Shown: positions 27,749 to 37,075 of the stretch, piece after piece
Numbering within the stretch: position 1 is the stretch's first letter
Layout: every line of letters begins with the position of its first letter
DNA from: CAYVBJ01 sp964449075
Lineage (GTDB): Bacteria; Bacteroidota; Rhodothermia; Balneolales; Balneolaceae
Direction: 5' to 3'
DNA: 64,000 nt
NCBI GenBank assembly: GCA_964449075.1
Contig: CAYVBJ010000004.1
Coordinates: 93,383 to 157,382 of the forward strand
Notes under the pieces: model-generated
Database searches by the model: none
The model's input: the letters and a program-made list of their open reading frames with translations, nothing else
What the model was told of the DNA's origin: nothing
Position numbers and translations under genes: made by a program

Positions 27749-28417
27749 GTGATAGCAAAAACAATCATAAATAAGATATTTTCACCGTTAACACTCAGTG
27801 ACCCGGCTTCGGCTGCGCTTGCAAAAATGGATGCCTGGCACACAACGTGCCTTCCTGTACTGGAGGAAGCAACAGAACGTGTAATCGGTTCGGTACTACT
27901 TGATGATATTGTTGATTTACAGGATGAAAGCATTCCTGTCTCTGCACTCGACCTGAAACCGGTTATATCGGTTTATGAGCATCAACACCTTTTTGAAGCA
28001 GCACGTCTTATGCTTTTGCATGAAATCAGGCTGATCGCAGTTACCGATGAAACTGACCGCTACCTGGGTGTTATAGAAAAGAAATCTGTATTGGAAGAGA
28101 TCTCCTATATGCTGAATATTTCGGTTCAGGGATCTGTAATCACAATTGAAATTCCTTCTGATGACTATTCGCTTACCGAACCAGTTCATCTGATTGAAAG
28201 TGAGAAAGCAAATATACTGGGGGTTACCGCACAACAAATTGATAAAGCAATACCTGTGATTCAAGTCTCTTTTAAATTGAATGTGCGCGATACATCTGTT
28301 ATTAGCTCAGCACTTCGCCGGCATGGCTATAATATCGTCAGTGAAGATAACAGTGATTTGCTGAATGTGGATTTCAGCGACAGGGCTGATGAACTTATCC
28401 GGTACCTCGATATCTAA
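27749..28417 (+). CDS. Tandem CBS-domain protein with C-terminal ACT-like region
   Basis: This 222-residue protein starts at GTG. Two CBS motifs cover residues 10-115 (LPVLEEATERVIGSVLLDDIVDL; LMLLHEIRLIAVTDETDRYLGVIEKKSV). The remainder (SVITIEIPSDDYSLTEPVHLIESEK...VSFKLNVRDTSVISSALRRHGYNI) looks like an ACT-type regulatory fold, an arrangement like AcuB. CBS pairs bind adenine nucleotides, so it may be an energy sensor; the target is unknown. It starts 19 bp after hflX. Confidence 0.75.
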   Translation: MIAKTIINKIFSPLTLSDPASAALAKMDAWHTTCLPVLEEATERVIGSVLLDDIVDLQDESIPVSALDLKPVISVYEHQHLFEAARLMLLHEIRLIAVTDETDRYLGVIEKKSVLEEISYMLNISVQGSVITIEIPSDDYSLTEPVHLIESEKANILGVTAQQIDKAIPVIQVSFKLNVRDTSVISSALRRHGYNIVSEDNSDLLNVDFSDRADELIRYLDI

Positions 28418-28438
28418 AAATTTCATATCATTTACAAC

Positions 28439-28453
28439 TTTGTTCGGAACAAA
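28439..28453. promoter_or_regulatory. 15-bp perfect palindrome before the TPR gene
   Basis: TTTGTTCGGAACAAA is an exact palindrome around a central G, 54 bp upstream of the TPR start codon. It has no T tail, so an operator is likelier than a terminator. The binding protein is unknown. Confidence 0.3.
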
Positions 28454-28506
28454 TTCCATTATCTTGGTATATTTAAAAGATGCAGAAAGATTTGAAACCG
28501 GCCTAT

Positions 28507-31497
28507 ATGAAAAACCCCATACACCTGACCCTCTTACTACTTGTAATTACTTTTAGTTCAACTATCACAGTAGCACAGCACTCTCAGGAATCTTACCAGG
28601 AAACGTATCAAAATGCACTTCTGCTTTTTGAAAGAGGCCTTTATGCAGAAGCGGAAGAAAAATTCCGCGAAGCTGCTGAAGCACCGGGGCAAAATAGTAT
28701 AACAGCTGAGGCAGCTTCTTACCATTTAGCCAGAACACGCGCAAAGCTCGATTCACTTCGATCAGATATCTATGTTGAAGATTTTGTAACTGAATATCCT
28801 GAAAGCCATTATGCATCCCTTCTTCTTACCGACCTGGCACACCGGTTTAAAAAGAATGATGAAAAAGTAAAAGCAATAACAACTTACGAACGTGCCCTCA
28901 GTTATCCAGTAAATCAAAACCAGTCAACCGACCTCTATTATTGGCTTGCTGAAACTTCTGCTGAAGCCGGTTATTTTGATGAGAGTCAGCGGTATTACCT
29001 GAATCTTGCAGAAGAACATCCCCGTTCTCCCGAAGCTCCAAAAGCTCTTTTTGCGCGTGGCCAGCTTTTTTTAGAACAGGAAAAATATAACGATGCCACC
29101 CGTGCCTTTGAACTGCTGCGACAGCGTTATCCGACAAACCCTATCACCAGAAGAGTTGGTACAGCTCTTGGTGAATCTTACTATAAACAAGAACGGTTTA
29201 CGGATGCTATTGAAGCATTTCAAAATGCAATGCCGCACCTGGATGATGAAGCAAGGGCAAAGGCAGTTTACCTGACGGCCGAAAGTTATAACGCTCTGAA
29301 TGAATATGAAGAGGCTACAAAAGCATACTTAGAGTATATCAACAGAAAAGAGGGAACCGAAGAAGTCAGGATTGCACACTATGGGCTTGGCTGGGTATAT
29401 CACAAACAGGAAATTTATCACTGGGCAGCCCGCTCATTTGGCAATGCCTCTCCCGGCAATGATGACATAGCTCGTAAAGCACTTTACTATAAAGCTGTAA
29501 ATGAAAAATTAAGCGGCAGATATGACCAGGCTCTTGAAACGTTTCGTGAATTCGGAGACCGGTTTGAGGAAGGTGAATTTGTTGAAAATGCCTATTATGA
29601 ATGGGCGGTCACTGCCTTTGAAGTAGGTGAGTATGCTGAGGCAATTGAAGCACTTTTACCCCTGGCAAGAGTTGCTGAAACACTGGATGATCCCGGCAAA
29701 GTGCTTACCTTTTTGGGTGAAACCTATTATGCAAACGGTGAGTATACACGAGCCTTAGAGACCTTCCAGTTTGCGGAAGATCTTGCTGACCTGGATGAAA
29801 GCCTGAAACAGCAGGCCCGTTTTCAAAAAGCCTGGGTGCTGTACAGTAACCAGGCATACAGCCAGGCACAGCCGGATTTTGAACAGGTCTATAATCAGTC
29901 GCCCGATACTAAATTTGGCAGAGAAGCCCTGTTCTGGAGTGCCGATGCTAACTACCAGCAGCGTAAATATGGACAGGCTGCCAATCAATATTCACTCTTT
30001 ATTAAAGAGAATCCCAATCATGAACTTACAGGTGCAGCCAAATATGCACTTGGCTGGAGTTATTTCATGATGGGTGATTATGAAAATGCAATCGCACCGC
30101 TTGATGATTTTTTAAATAATTATGAGCCGCCCGAAATTGCTCTTTATCCGTTTGAAACAGACACACAACTTCGGATTGGTGACTCTTATTATGCAATCGG
30201 AGAGTATGGAAAAGCACTTGAATACTATCAAAAAGCAATCGGTGCCGAACCGGGCGGAGATTATGCGATGTTTCAGGTTGCTAACAGCTATTATCGAATG
30301 GACCGCAATTTTGAGGCAGTATCTGAGTTCAGAAAACTGCTGCGGATCTATCCCTACAGCTCAATCCGGGAACAGGCTCAATATAACGTTGCTTATATCT
30401 ATCTGAACACCGGGAACTACGATCAGGCTGTAGATGAATTCCGAACGGTAATTAACAGGTTTCCGTCAACCGAGTGGGCAGCCCGTTCTCAATATAATAT
30501 TGGTGATGCCTATTACAATGCCGGTGATTTTGAGAAAGCGATTGAATCGTATAAATCTGTACTCGAAAATTATCCGCGCAGCAGTTATATCATCGAAGCA
30601 ATTGACGGAATTCAGTTTGCACAGTTGTCGGGAGGTGAAGGCGATACAAGTACTGAAGTTCTGGAAGATTTTTTAGCGAATAATCCAACTTCAACTACTG
30701 CCGACCGGCTCCGTTACCGGCAGGCCGAGAATCTTATGCAGGCGGGCAACTACAACGCCGCAGTTTCGGAATTCCGGCAATATATCCGCATTACGAACAA
30801 CCAGGATCTGCTGCCTGAAGCCTACTACAATATGGCCGATGCCTATCTCAGAACCGAGAACGAAGAGATGGCAACAGAAGCATTTGAAACTATTATTAAT
30901 GATTTCAGTGAATCCGACCAGGCGCCTCTTGCCCTTGCTGAACTTGGGCGTATTCATTATGAAAGAGGAGACTATGAACAAGCTGAAGATTATTACATGA
31001 AACTGGCCGGGGGAGAATCACGATACAGACAGGAAGCAAATCTGGGTTTGGGAAGAGTAAACCTGGCCATGAACCAAAACAGTGAAGCACGTTCTTTTTT
31101 TGAAGATGTTCTCTCAGCCAACCCGGATAATGCTGCCGCTAAAAATGGCATGGCAAAAATTCTGATGAATGAAAATAATCATGAAGAAGCCCGTGAAATA
31201 TTAACGGAGGTTGCAGAAAACAGCAGTACTCAATCGGGTGCAGAAGCACAGTATTTAATTGGTCAGTCGTTTCAGGAGCAAGGGGAATTTGATAACGCCC
31301 TGGAAGCTTACTCGAGAGTTGAAGTGCTTTTTGAAGCTTTCGACAGATGGGTTGGTGAGGCACAATACAAAACCGCTGAAATCTATATCCGGCAAGGCCG
31401 CCGCGGTGATGCTGTTTCACTTTTAAATTCTATCATGGATAAATATCCCGGAACAGAGGCAGCAGACAAAGCCAGGCGCCTGCTGCCCGATAACTGA
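28507..31497 (+). CDS. Secreted giant TPR-repeat protein
   Basis: After a signal peptide (LTLLLLVITFSSTITVAQ) the 996-residue protein is an almost unbroken array of tetratricopeptide-like repeats, more than twenty 34-36-residue helix pairs with the phrases GDYENAIAPL, GNYDQAVDEFR and GDFEKAIESYK. It should be a periplasmic protein-interaction scaffold, like the long TPR lipoproteins and YbgF/BamD-like proteins. The ATG at 28507 is chosen over one at 28480 because it directly begins the signal peptide. aroA follows after 16 bp, which is probably only transcriptional convenience. Confidence 0.82.
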   Translation: MKNPIHLTLLLLVITFSSTITVAQHSQESYQETYQNALLLFERGLYAEAEEKFREAAEAPGQNSITAEAASYHLARTRAKLDSLRSDIYVEDFVTEYPESHYASLLLTDLAHRFKKNDEKVKAITTYERALSYPVNQNQSTDLYYWLAETSAEAGYFDESQRYYLNLAEEHPRSPEAPKALFARGQLFLEQEKYNDATRAFELLRQRYPTNPITRRVGTALGESYYKQERFTDAIEAFQNAMPHLDDEARAKAVYLTAESYNALNEYEEATKAYLEYINRKEGTEEVRIAHYGLGWVYHKQEIYHWAARSFGNASPGNDDIARKALYYKAVNEKLSGRYDQALETFREFGDRFEEGEFVENAYYEWAVTAFEVGEYAEAIEALLPLARVAETLDDPGKVLTFLGETYYANGEYTRALETFQFAEDLADLDESLKQQARFQKAWVLYSNQAYSQAQPDFEQVYNQSPDTKFGREALFWSADANYQQRKYGQAANQYSLFIKENPNHELTGAAKYALGWSYFMMGDYENAIAPLDDFLNNYEPPEIALYPFETDTQLRIGDSYYAIGEYGKALEYYQKAIGAEPGGDYAMFQVANSYYRMDRNFEAVSEFRKLLRIYPYSSIREQAQYNVAYIYLNTGNYDQAVDEFRTVINRFPSTEWAARSQYNIGDAYYNAGDFEKAIESYKSVLENYPRSSYIIEAIDGIQFAQLSGGEGDTSTEVLEDFLANNPTSTTADRLRYRQAENLMQAGNYNAAVSEFRQYIRITNNQDLLPEAYYNMADAYLRTENEEMATEAFETIINDFSESDQAPLALAELGRIHYERGDYEQAEDYYMKLAGGESRYRQEANLGLGRVNLAMNQNSEARSFFEDVLSANPDNAAAKNGMAKILMNENNHEEAREILTEVAENSSTQSGAEAQYLIGQSFQEQGEFDNALEAYSRVEVLFEAFDRWVGEAQYKTAEIYIRQGRRGDAVSLLNSIMDKYPGTEAADKARRLLPDN

Positions 31498-31513
31498 TTT
31501 AAAAGATAGCTTC

Positions 31514-32806
31514 ATGAATCAAGTCGTACAGCCTGCAGAGCACTTGTCGGGTATGATTAATGTGCCCCCCGATAAATCGATAGCCCATAGGTCTGCAATG
31601 TTTGCCTCACTTTGTGAGAGAGGCACAAAAAGTGAAATAGATAACTATTCGGGGGCTGCGGATCCTCAGAGCACGCTCAGCTGTCTCAAACAGCTCGGTG
31701 TAAAAATTGACGATCACGGAAACAACAGAATAACCGTACATGGTGTTGGAAGAAACGGATTCAGTGAACCCCGGGATGATCTGGATTGCGGTAATTCAGG
31801 CACTACCATGAGGCTACTGTCGGGAATACTGGCCGGTGCCGGTATAAAATGCCGGCTTATTGGCGATGATTCTCTTTCAAAACGGACAATGAAACGCATT
31901 ATCGACCCGCTTCAAACGATGGGGGCAAGAATCTCAGGTGCAGGCGGAAATTACGCACCTCTGCAGATTGAGCCGCACAAGGGTATCACACCAATCCGGT
32001 ACCCAATGCCTTTGGCAAGTGCTCAGTTGAAATCAGCCATACTGCTCGCAGGCCTCTTCGGAGAGGAGCCAACTGCAGTAATTGAAACCGTGCAAAGCAG
32101 AGATCATACCGAGCGTCTTCTCGATCTTGAGATCGAATTATTTGGGGCAGAGAAAGTGATCCGAAGCAGCGTAAATGATAAAATACCGGCCCAAAACTAT
32201 TTTATCCCTGGCGATTTTTCAGCAGCTTCCTTTTGGCTTGCCGCAGGTGCAATACATAGAAACGGAAACATTAAAATCCCAAAAACAGGTATAAATCCGA
32301 GCAGGATTGCTTTTTTGAATGTTCTGAAAGAGATGGGGGCTACTGTCGATACACAATCTCTGAAAACAGAAGGAAGAGAGCCGGCAGCTGATCTCTCCGT
32401 AAGATCATCAGGGCTCCGGCCAATTGAGTTAAATCCTTCACTTGTTGCAAATTGCATTGATGAATTACCAGTTTTAATGGTGGTTATGTGCTTTGCAGAT
32501 GGAAAATCAGTAATTACAGGTGCAGAAGAATTACGCCATAAAGAGACCGACCGCCTCTCTGCAATGGGAAATGTTTTAGCATCAGCAGGAGTAAAATTTA
32601 ACCTGTTTAAAGATGGAATTGAAATCTTTGGAAGACCGGACTTCAGACCTGCTCCTGCAGAATATGAAAGTGAACACGATCACAGGATAGCCATGGCAGC
32701 CGCCATTCTCAGCCTGATGTCTCAGAAGTCATCCCAAATATCAAATGCGGAATGTACCCGGATATCCTATCCCGGTTTTTGGGATGATCTCAAATCCCTT
32801 TACTGA
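31514..32806 (+). CDS. aroA: 3-phosphoshikimate 1-carboxyvinyltransferase (EPSP synthase)
   Basis: AroA joins phosphoenolpyruvate to shikimate-3-phosphate in the sixth step of chorismate synthesis. The 430-residue length and the motifs PPDKSIAHRSAMFASL, LDCGNSGTTMRLLSG, PLASAQLKSAILLAGL and ELRHKETDRLSAM are those of the family. It lies in the cytosol and is the last gene of this direction before the hsp20 region. No other aromatic-pathway gene is in the window. Confidence 0.96.
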   Translation: MNQVVQPAEHLSGMINVPPDKSIAHRSAMFASLCERGTKSEIDNYSGAADPQSTLSCLKQLGVKIDDHGNNRITVHGVGRNGFSEPRDDLDCGNSGTTMRLLSGILAGAGIKCRLIGDDSLSKRTMKRIIDPLQTMGARISGAGGNYAPLQIEPHKGITPIRYPMPLASAQLKSAILLAGLFGEEPTAVIETVQSRDHTERLLDLEIELFGAEKVIRSSVNDKIPAQNYFIPGDFSAASFWLAAGAIHRNGNIKIPKTGINPSRIAFLNVLKEMGATVDTQSLKTEGREPAADLSVRSSGLRPIELNPSLVANCIDELPVLMVVMCFADGKSVITGAEELRHKETDRLSAMGNVLASAGVKFNLFKDGIEIFGRPDFRPAPAEYESEHDHRIAMAAAILSLMSQKSSQISNAECTRISYPGFWDDLKSLY

Positions 32807-32811
32807 TAAAC

Positions 32812-32898
32812 CTGTCAGAATTTATTTGGAACTGAACCCTCATCCAATCATTCTGTCAGAGCCGCGACAATAAAAAACTCTGTCTGTCAATACGTCAG
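32812..32898 (+). promoter_or_regulatory. Repeated CTGTCA motifs upstream of hsp20-dnaK
   Basis: CTGTCAGA occurs at 32812 and 32853, CTGTCA again at 32884, and a fourth partial copy, CGTCAG, at 32893. Spacings of 41 and 31 bp are close to whole helical turns. No CIRCE element is present. This could be a heat-shock regulatory region, but no regulator can be named. Confidence 0.35.
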
Positions 32899-32964
32899 TG
32901 ATCAATAGCCGATTCTCTCCTTGGCACTGTGATTGCTCATACATTAGAAAACAATGGTAATATT

Positions 32965-33390
32965 ATGAGCGACTACACAGTAGATTTAGAAAATCATTTA
33001 AATAAACTAGGAAAAGATATCCGGCATTTTGTTGAACGTCTGGTGCCCCTGGAATCAGGTGAAACAGATTTTTCGCCTGACTGTGATATAATTGAAAGCA
33101 GTACAAGTTTCAAGATTGTAATGGATCTGCCCGGGATGAATAAAGATCAGATTAAAATCACACTAAAGGAGAGAGTACTGACGGTTAGCGGCGAGCGCGA
33201 ATTATACCTTGATAAAGATGAAAAACTGAAGCGAAAAGAGCGTAAGCAGGGTGTTTTCTCGCGGGCATATGCAGTTCCGGTTGAGGCCGGGACATCTGAA
33301 GTGAAAGCATCCTTTAAAGAAGGCGTGCTTACAGTTACTGTGCCAAAATCGGATAAAACAGAGTCCTCACATACAATTACAATCGAATAA
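32965..33390 (+). CDS. Small heat-shock protein, Hsp20/alpha-crystallin family
   Basis: This 141-residue holdase chaperone has an alpha-crystallin domain running from DFSPDCDIIESSTSFKIVMDLPGM to GVLTVTVPK. Such proteins form oligomers that bind unfolding proteins and hand them to DnaK, encoded 70 bp downstream on the same strand. The ATG at 32965 is preferred over a GTG at 32929, giving a conventional N-terminus MSDYTVDLENHL. Confidence 0.93.
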   Translation: MSDYTVDLENHLNKLGKDIRHFVERLVPLESGETDFSPDCDIIESSTSFKIVMDLPGMNKDQIKITLKERVLTVSGERELYLDKDEKLKRKERKQGVFSRAYAVPVEAGTSEVKASFKEGVLTVTVPKSDKTESSHTITIE

Positions 33391-33460
33391 CAGAAGCAAA
33401 GAAATTTTAAAAATTAATCACAATAACGAATTTATTAATTAAAAAAACAGGTTAGATATT

Positions 33461-35392
33461 ATGGGTAAAATAATTGGTATTGATTTAGGAACTACCAACT
33501 CTTGTGTAGCAGTAATGGAAGGCAACGAACCAACTGTTATACAGAATTCAGAAGGCGGAAGAACAACCCCGTCGGTTGTTGCCTTTTCAAAAGACGGAGA
33601 GCGCCTGGTGGGTGCACCTGCTAAAAGACAGGCTATCACAAACCCGGATAAGACTGTCTCTTCTATTAAACGTTTCATGGGGCGAAAGTTCAATGAAGTG
33701 AAGAATGAAATTGACCAGGTCTCTTTTAAAGTAGACAAGGGAGATGACGGAACAGCCAGGGTTAAAATTGAAGACCGTCTTTATGCACCGCAGGAGATAT
33801 CTGCAATGGTATTGCAGAAAATGAAACAGACAGCCGAAGAGTACCTCGGTGAAAAAGTAACCGAAGCTGTTATTACAGTACCGGCCTACTTTAATGATGC
33901 ACAGCGAAAGGCAACCCAGGAAGCCGGTAAAATTGCAGGCCTCGAAGTGAAACGTATTATTAACGAACCTACTGCAGCATCACTCGCATATGGTCTTGAC
34001 AAGAAAGAGACTGATCAGACCATCATTGTTTATGACCTTGGAGGCGGAACATTTGATGTATCTGTCCTGGAACTTGGAGATGGTGTGTTTGAAGTTAAAT
34101 CGTCTGCAGGTGACACCCATCTTGGCGGTGATGATTTTGATCAGAAAGTGATTAATTTTCTTGCCGATGAGTTTAAGAAGGAGGAAGGTATTGATCTCAG
34201 AAAAGATCCGATGGCAATGCAACGTCTGAAAGATGCTGCTGAAAAGGCCAAAGTTGAGCTTTCAAGTTCACAGAAAACAAATATCAACTTGCCCTTTATA
34301 ACGGCGACAGATAGTGGCCCAAAGCACCTGAACATCGACCTTACCCGTTCAAAATTCGAACAACTGGTGGATGATCTTGTAAAGAAAACTATCAAGCCGT
34401 GCGAAAAGGCTATGAAAGATGCCGGTTTAAAAAAGAGCGAGATCGACCAGGTAATCCTTGTTGGCGGTTCAACAAGAATTCCGAAAATCCAGGAAGTTGT
34501 AAAAGAATTTTTCGGGAAAGATCCGAGCAAAGGAGTTAATCCCGATGAAGTTGTAGCTATTGGAGCCGCAATTCAGGGCGGTGTTCTTTCCGGAGATGTT
34601 GATGATGTTGTTCTGCTCGATGTTACACCGTTAACTCTTGGTATCGAAACACTGGGCGGCGTTATGACCAAGCTGATTGAAGCAAATACAACCATCCCGA
34701 CAAGTAAAACCGAGACTTTTTCAACCGCTGCCGATAACCAGAGCAGTGTTGAAATTCATATCTTGCAGGGAGAGCGTGCCCAGGCCAAAGATAACAGAAC
34801 ACTCGGGCGATTCCATCTTGACGGTATACCGCCTGCTCCCCGTGGAGTTCCGCAAATTGAAGTAACTTTTGATATTGATGCAAACGGCGTTCTTAACGTT
34901 AGTGCAAAAGATAAAGGCACCGGCAAAGAACAAAGTATCAGAATTGAACAGAGCTCAGGATTATCTGACGAGGAAGTTGAAAAAATGCGGCAGGCTGCTA
35001 AAGAACACGCAGATGAAGATGAACAAATCCGTGAGCGCGTTGAGAAACTTAACCAGGCAGACACCCTGATCTTCTCAACCAAAAAGCAGCTTGATGAATA
35101 CAAGGACAAAATATCCGAGGACAATCTGACAAAGATTAACGAAGCACTCGACAATCTTGAAAAACTTCATAAAGAAGAGAAAGTTGATGAGCTCGAAGAT
35201 GCCATGAATGAGTTGAACCAGGCATGGTCTGAAGCCTCACAGGAGATTTATCAGTCAGCTGAAGGCGCTCAGCAACAAGCCGGAGGAGACGGAGAACAGG
35301 CTCAGACTGAAGAGAAAGCATCAGAGGAAGGCGATGACGCAGTAGATGCTGACTTTGAAGTTGTTGATGAAGACGATGATGAGAAAAAGTAG
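33461..35392 (+). CDS. dnaK: Chaperone protein DnaK (Hsp70)
   Basis: A full-length 643-residue Hsp70. The nucleotide-binding domain shows the phosphate motif IGIDLGTTNSCVAV, EPTAASLAYG, VYDLGGGTFDVSVLE and GGSTRIPKIQ. The substrate-binding domain contains LLDVTPLTLGIETLGG, and the protein ends in an acidic lid tail with EVVDEDDDEKK. It refolds proteins with DnaJ and GrpE, which are not in this window. It sits 70 bp after hsp20 and may share its promoter. A strong terminator follows. Confidence 0.98.
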   Translation: MGKIIGIDLGTTNSCVAVMEGNEPTVIQNSEGGRTTPSVVAFSKDGERLVGAPAKRQAITNPDKTVSSIKRFMGRKFNEVKNEIDQVSFKVDKGDDGTARVKIEDRLYAPQEISAMVLQKMKQTAEEYLGEKVTEAVITVPAYFNDAQRKATQEAGKIAGLEVKRIINEPTAASLAYGLDKKETDQTIIVYDLGGGTFDVSVLELGDGVFEVKSSAGDTHLGGDDFDQKVINFLADEFKKEEGIDLRKDPMAMQRLKDAAEKAKVELSSSQKTNINLPFITATDSGPKHLNIDLTRSKFEQLVDDLVKKTIKPCEKAMKDAGLKKSEIDQVILVGGSTRIPKIQEVVKEFFGKDPSKGVNPDEVVAIGAAIQGGVLSGDVDDVVLLDVTPLTLGIETLGGVMTKLIEANTTIPTSKTETFSTAADNQSSVEIHILQGERAQAKDNRTLGRFHLDGIPPAPRGVPQIEVTFDIDANGVLNVSAKDKGTGKEQSIRIEQSSGLSDEEVEKMRQAAKEHADEDEQIRERVEKLNQADTLIFSTKKQLDEYKDKISEDNLTKINEALDNLEKLHKEEKVDELEDAMNELNQAWSEASQEIYQSAEGAQQQAGGDGEQAQTEEKASEEGDDAVDADFEVVDEDDDEKK

Positions 35393-35430
35393 GTAAAGGA
35401 TAACTTTACTCCTTTCAATAACTTTTATAA

Positions 35431-35465
35431 GAGAGATGTGTTAAAACGCATCTCTCTTTTTTTTT
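35431..35465 (+). terminator. Terminator after dnaK
   Basis: GAGAGATGTG and CGCATCTCTC form a 10-bp stem (one G-T pair) around TTAAAA, followed by a long T run. Confidence 0.93.
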
Positions 35466-35567
35466 ATAAAAAAATGAGAAATTTAAATCTTAAAAAATGT
35501 TTTTATATGTAGTTATAATAAAAGATTCATTATGTCCTGACGTTTTTAGTTTTAAAACATTGAAAAT

Positions 35568-36500
35568 ATGAGCTATAAAATTCTGGTTATTGATGACGAT
35601 GATCCCATTCATCTATTCATCGATAGAATGCTTGAAAGTGAATACTCTGTATTGCATGCATATAATGCACAGGAAGGTATCGACATTTTATCTAAAGAAC
35701 CGGTAAATTTGGTTTTATCGGACATCCATATGCCCGGTATGAGTGGGCTAAATTTTTTAGAATCACTTTTGAGTGATGCAGACAAAAAAAATATCCCTGT
35801 GCTGATTATGACCAGCCTGCCTACAATTGAAAAAGAAAAGAAGGCATTAGAACTGGGTGCTGCAGATTTTATGGATAAGAGCTCATTCTTTAAAGATGAA
35901 AAAGATGAAATTCTGAACCGGATTCAAATAAAGCTGGTTACAAGCATAGATGTACCGGAGCTCTCAGATGGATTAAAAGCAGATAAAAAGCAGCTTGCTT
36001 CCGAATTAATGGACGAGGTATTGACCGGTGATTTTTTTACTGTATCCAGAAAGCTTTGTATGGAACTCCGTCAATATTTCTCCATGAACCACCTTTTTTT
36101 ATGGACTATACGATCGGGCGAACCTCAGATAATTTTAAGTATCGGTTCAGATACATTTCATGATTTAGGTCCTAAAGATCTGAAGGAAGAAAGTTCATTT
36201 CATAACTTTTTGAAAGAGAAAAAACCTTACCTCACTAATCATGTGTATGATGGTGAGACAGGTATTTTCAGTGAAAAATCTAAAGAAGAGAATTTGCCAT
36301 CCGAAATTGGAGTCCCTCTCTATGCCATCAGTGACAGGGAACTGATAAAAAACAGGATGTCAATCCCGAAAGGCACCGAACTGTTCGGGTATCTTGTGAT
36401 GAAGAGAAATACGTTAGTTACTACCGAAGAGTTTCGTTTTATCTCCCGTTTTGTAATTCAGAGCGGAACCATTTTATGGAGATTATTTACAAAAATCTGA
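35568..36500 (+). CDS. Response regulator with C-terminal GAF-like sensor region
   Basis: Residues 1-125 are a CheY-like receiver with an acidic pocket (LVIDDDD), phospho-acceptor Asp52 in LSDIHMPG and the switch region IMTSLPTIEK. The rest (about 150-310) has no helix-turn-helix or known enzyme signature; its alternating strands and helices (HLFLWTIRSGEPQIILSIGSD, EIGVPLYAI) look GAF-like. It may therefore be a signalling intermediate and not a DNA-binding regulator. No histidine kinase gene is adjacent, so the partner is unknown. Confidence 0.8.
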   Translation: MSYKILVIDDDDPIHLFIDRMLESEYSVLHAYNAQEGIDILSKEPVNLVLSDIHMPGMSGLNFLESLLSDADKKNIPVLIMTSLPTIEKEKKALELGAADFMDKSSFFKDEKDEILNRIQIKLVTSIDVPELSDGLKADKKQLASELMDEVLTGDFFTVSRKLCMELRQYFSMNHLFLWTIRSGEPQIILSIGSDTFHDLGPKDLKEESSFHNFLKEKKPYLTNHVYDGETGIFSEKSKEENLPSEIGVPLYAISDRELIKNRMSIPKGTELFGYLVMKRNTLVTTEEFRFISRFVIQSGTILWRLFTKI

Positions 36501-36511
36501 AACCTGTTTTC

Positions 36512-36904
36512 TTATTTTTTCTTTTTGCGGCCCTTAAGTCTGATCCATGCCCATATTACAGACCCTGTGTAGCCGGAAATGATGCCAACCCCCATGGCTA
36601 TAAGCAGTGCCAGGCTTAACTGGCTATGAATATAATTCGAGACAATCACACCCCCGACAAAATGCAGAACTACTGCCAGCACATAGCCAATTGTAAAAGA
36701 AGAGATCATATCTCTTCTGTTCATTGAAATAAAGAAGAGAGAGATAAAAGAGACGGCAATTCCAATCAGAAGCCAGAGTCCCAGGAATGAGAGGTTTGTA
36801 AAATCAATCTCACGCAGCGGACGCGTCCACATGGGCAAACCGGCACCCAGTGTTGCCAGCAGCAGAGCAATCATTTTGTATTTTTGACGGTCAGCAGCAA
36901 TCAT
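36512..36904 (-). CDS. Small four-helix membrane protein of unknown function
   Basis: This 130-residue protein has four hydrophobic segments and a lysine-rich C-terminus (RLKGRKKKK), which is probably cytoplasmic. No family is recognised. It converges on the response regulator gene with 11 bp between stop codons and has no partner on its own strand. Confidence 0.6.
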   Translation of the reverse strand: MIAADRQKYKMIALLLATLGAGLPMWTRPLREIDFTNLSFLGLWLLIGIAVSFISLFFISMNRRDMISSFTIGYVLAVVLHFVGGVIVSNYIHSQLSLALLIAMGVGIISGYTGSVIWAWIRLKGRKKKK

Positions 36905-36965
36905 AGTTTGATAAGATAAATAAATAAGCCAAGAAAACTGTAGAGGGTTACCAAAAAGAGTTGTT

Positions 36966-37003
36966 AAAACTGAAAAATAGTGTTTTCACTTTTCAGTTTT
37001 TTC
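36966..37003 (-). terminator. Probable terminator of the mevalonate operon
   Basis: AAAACTGAAAA (36966-36976) and TTTTCAGTTTT (36990-37000) form an 11-bp stem about 75 bp after the last mevalonate gene on the minus strand. It is symmetrical and could act in both directions. An outer pair, GGGTTAC at 36945 and GTAACCC at 37031, encloses it. Confidence 0.55.
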
Positions 37004-37075
37004 TTCGGTTACCTGACTTTTTTCTGTGATGTAACCCTGGTTTCCAATCCGAAACACTGTCACTTTTTTTCTCTT

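Noticed and set aside
32807..33460. CIRCE heat-shock operator for hsp20-dnaK
   Set aside because: I looked for the TTAGCACTC-N9-GAGTGCTAA inverted repeat and found none.
34141..35154. Open frames antisense to dnaK (129 and 132 residues)
   Set aside because: They overlap a fully conserved dnaK and have serine-rich shadow composition.
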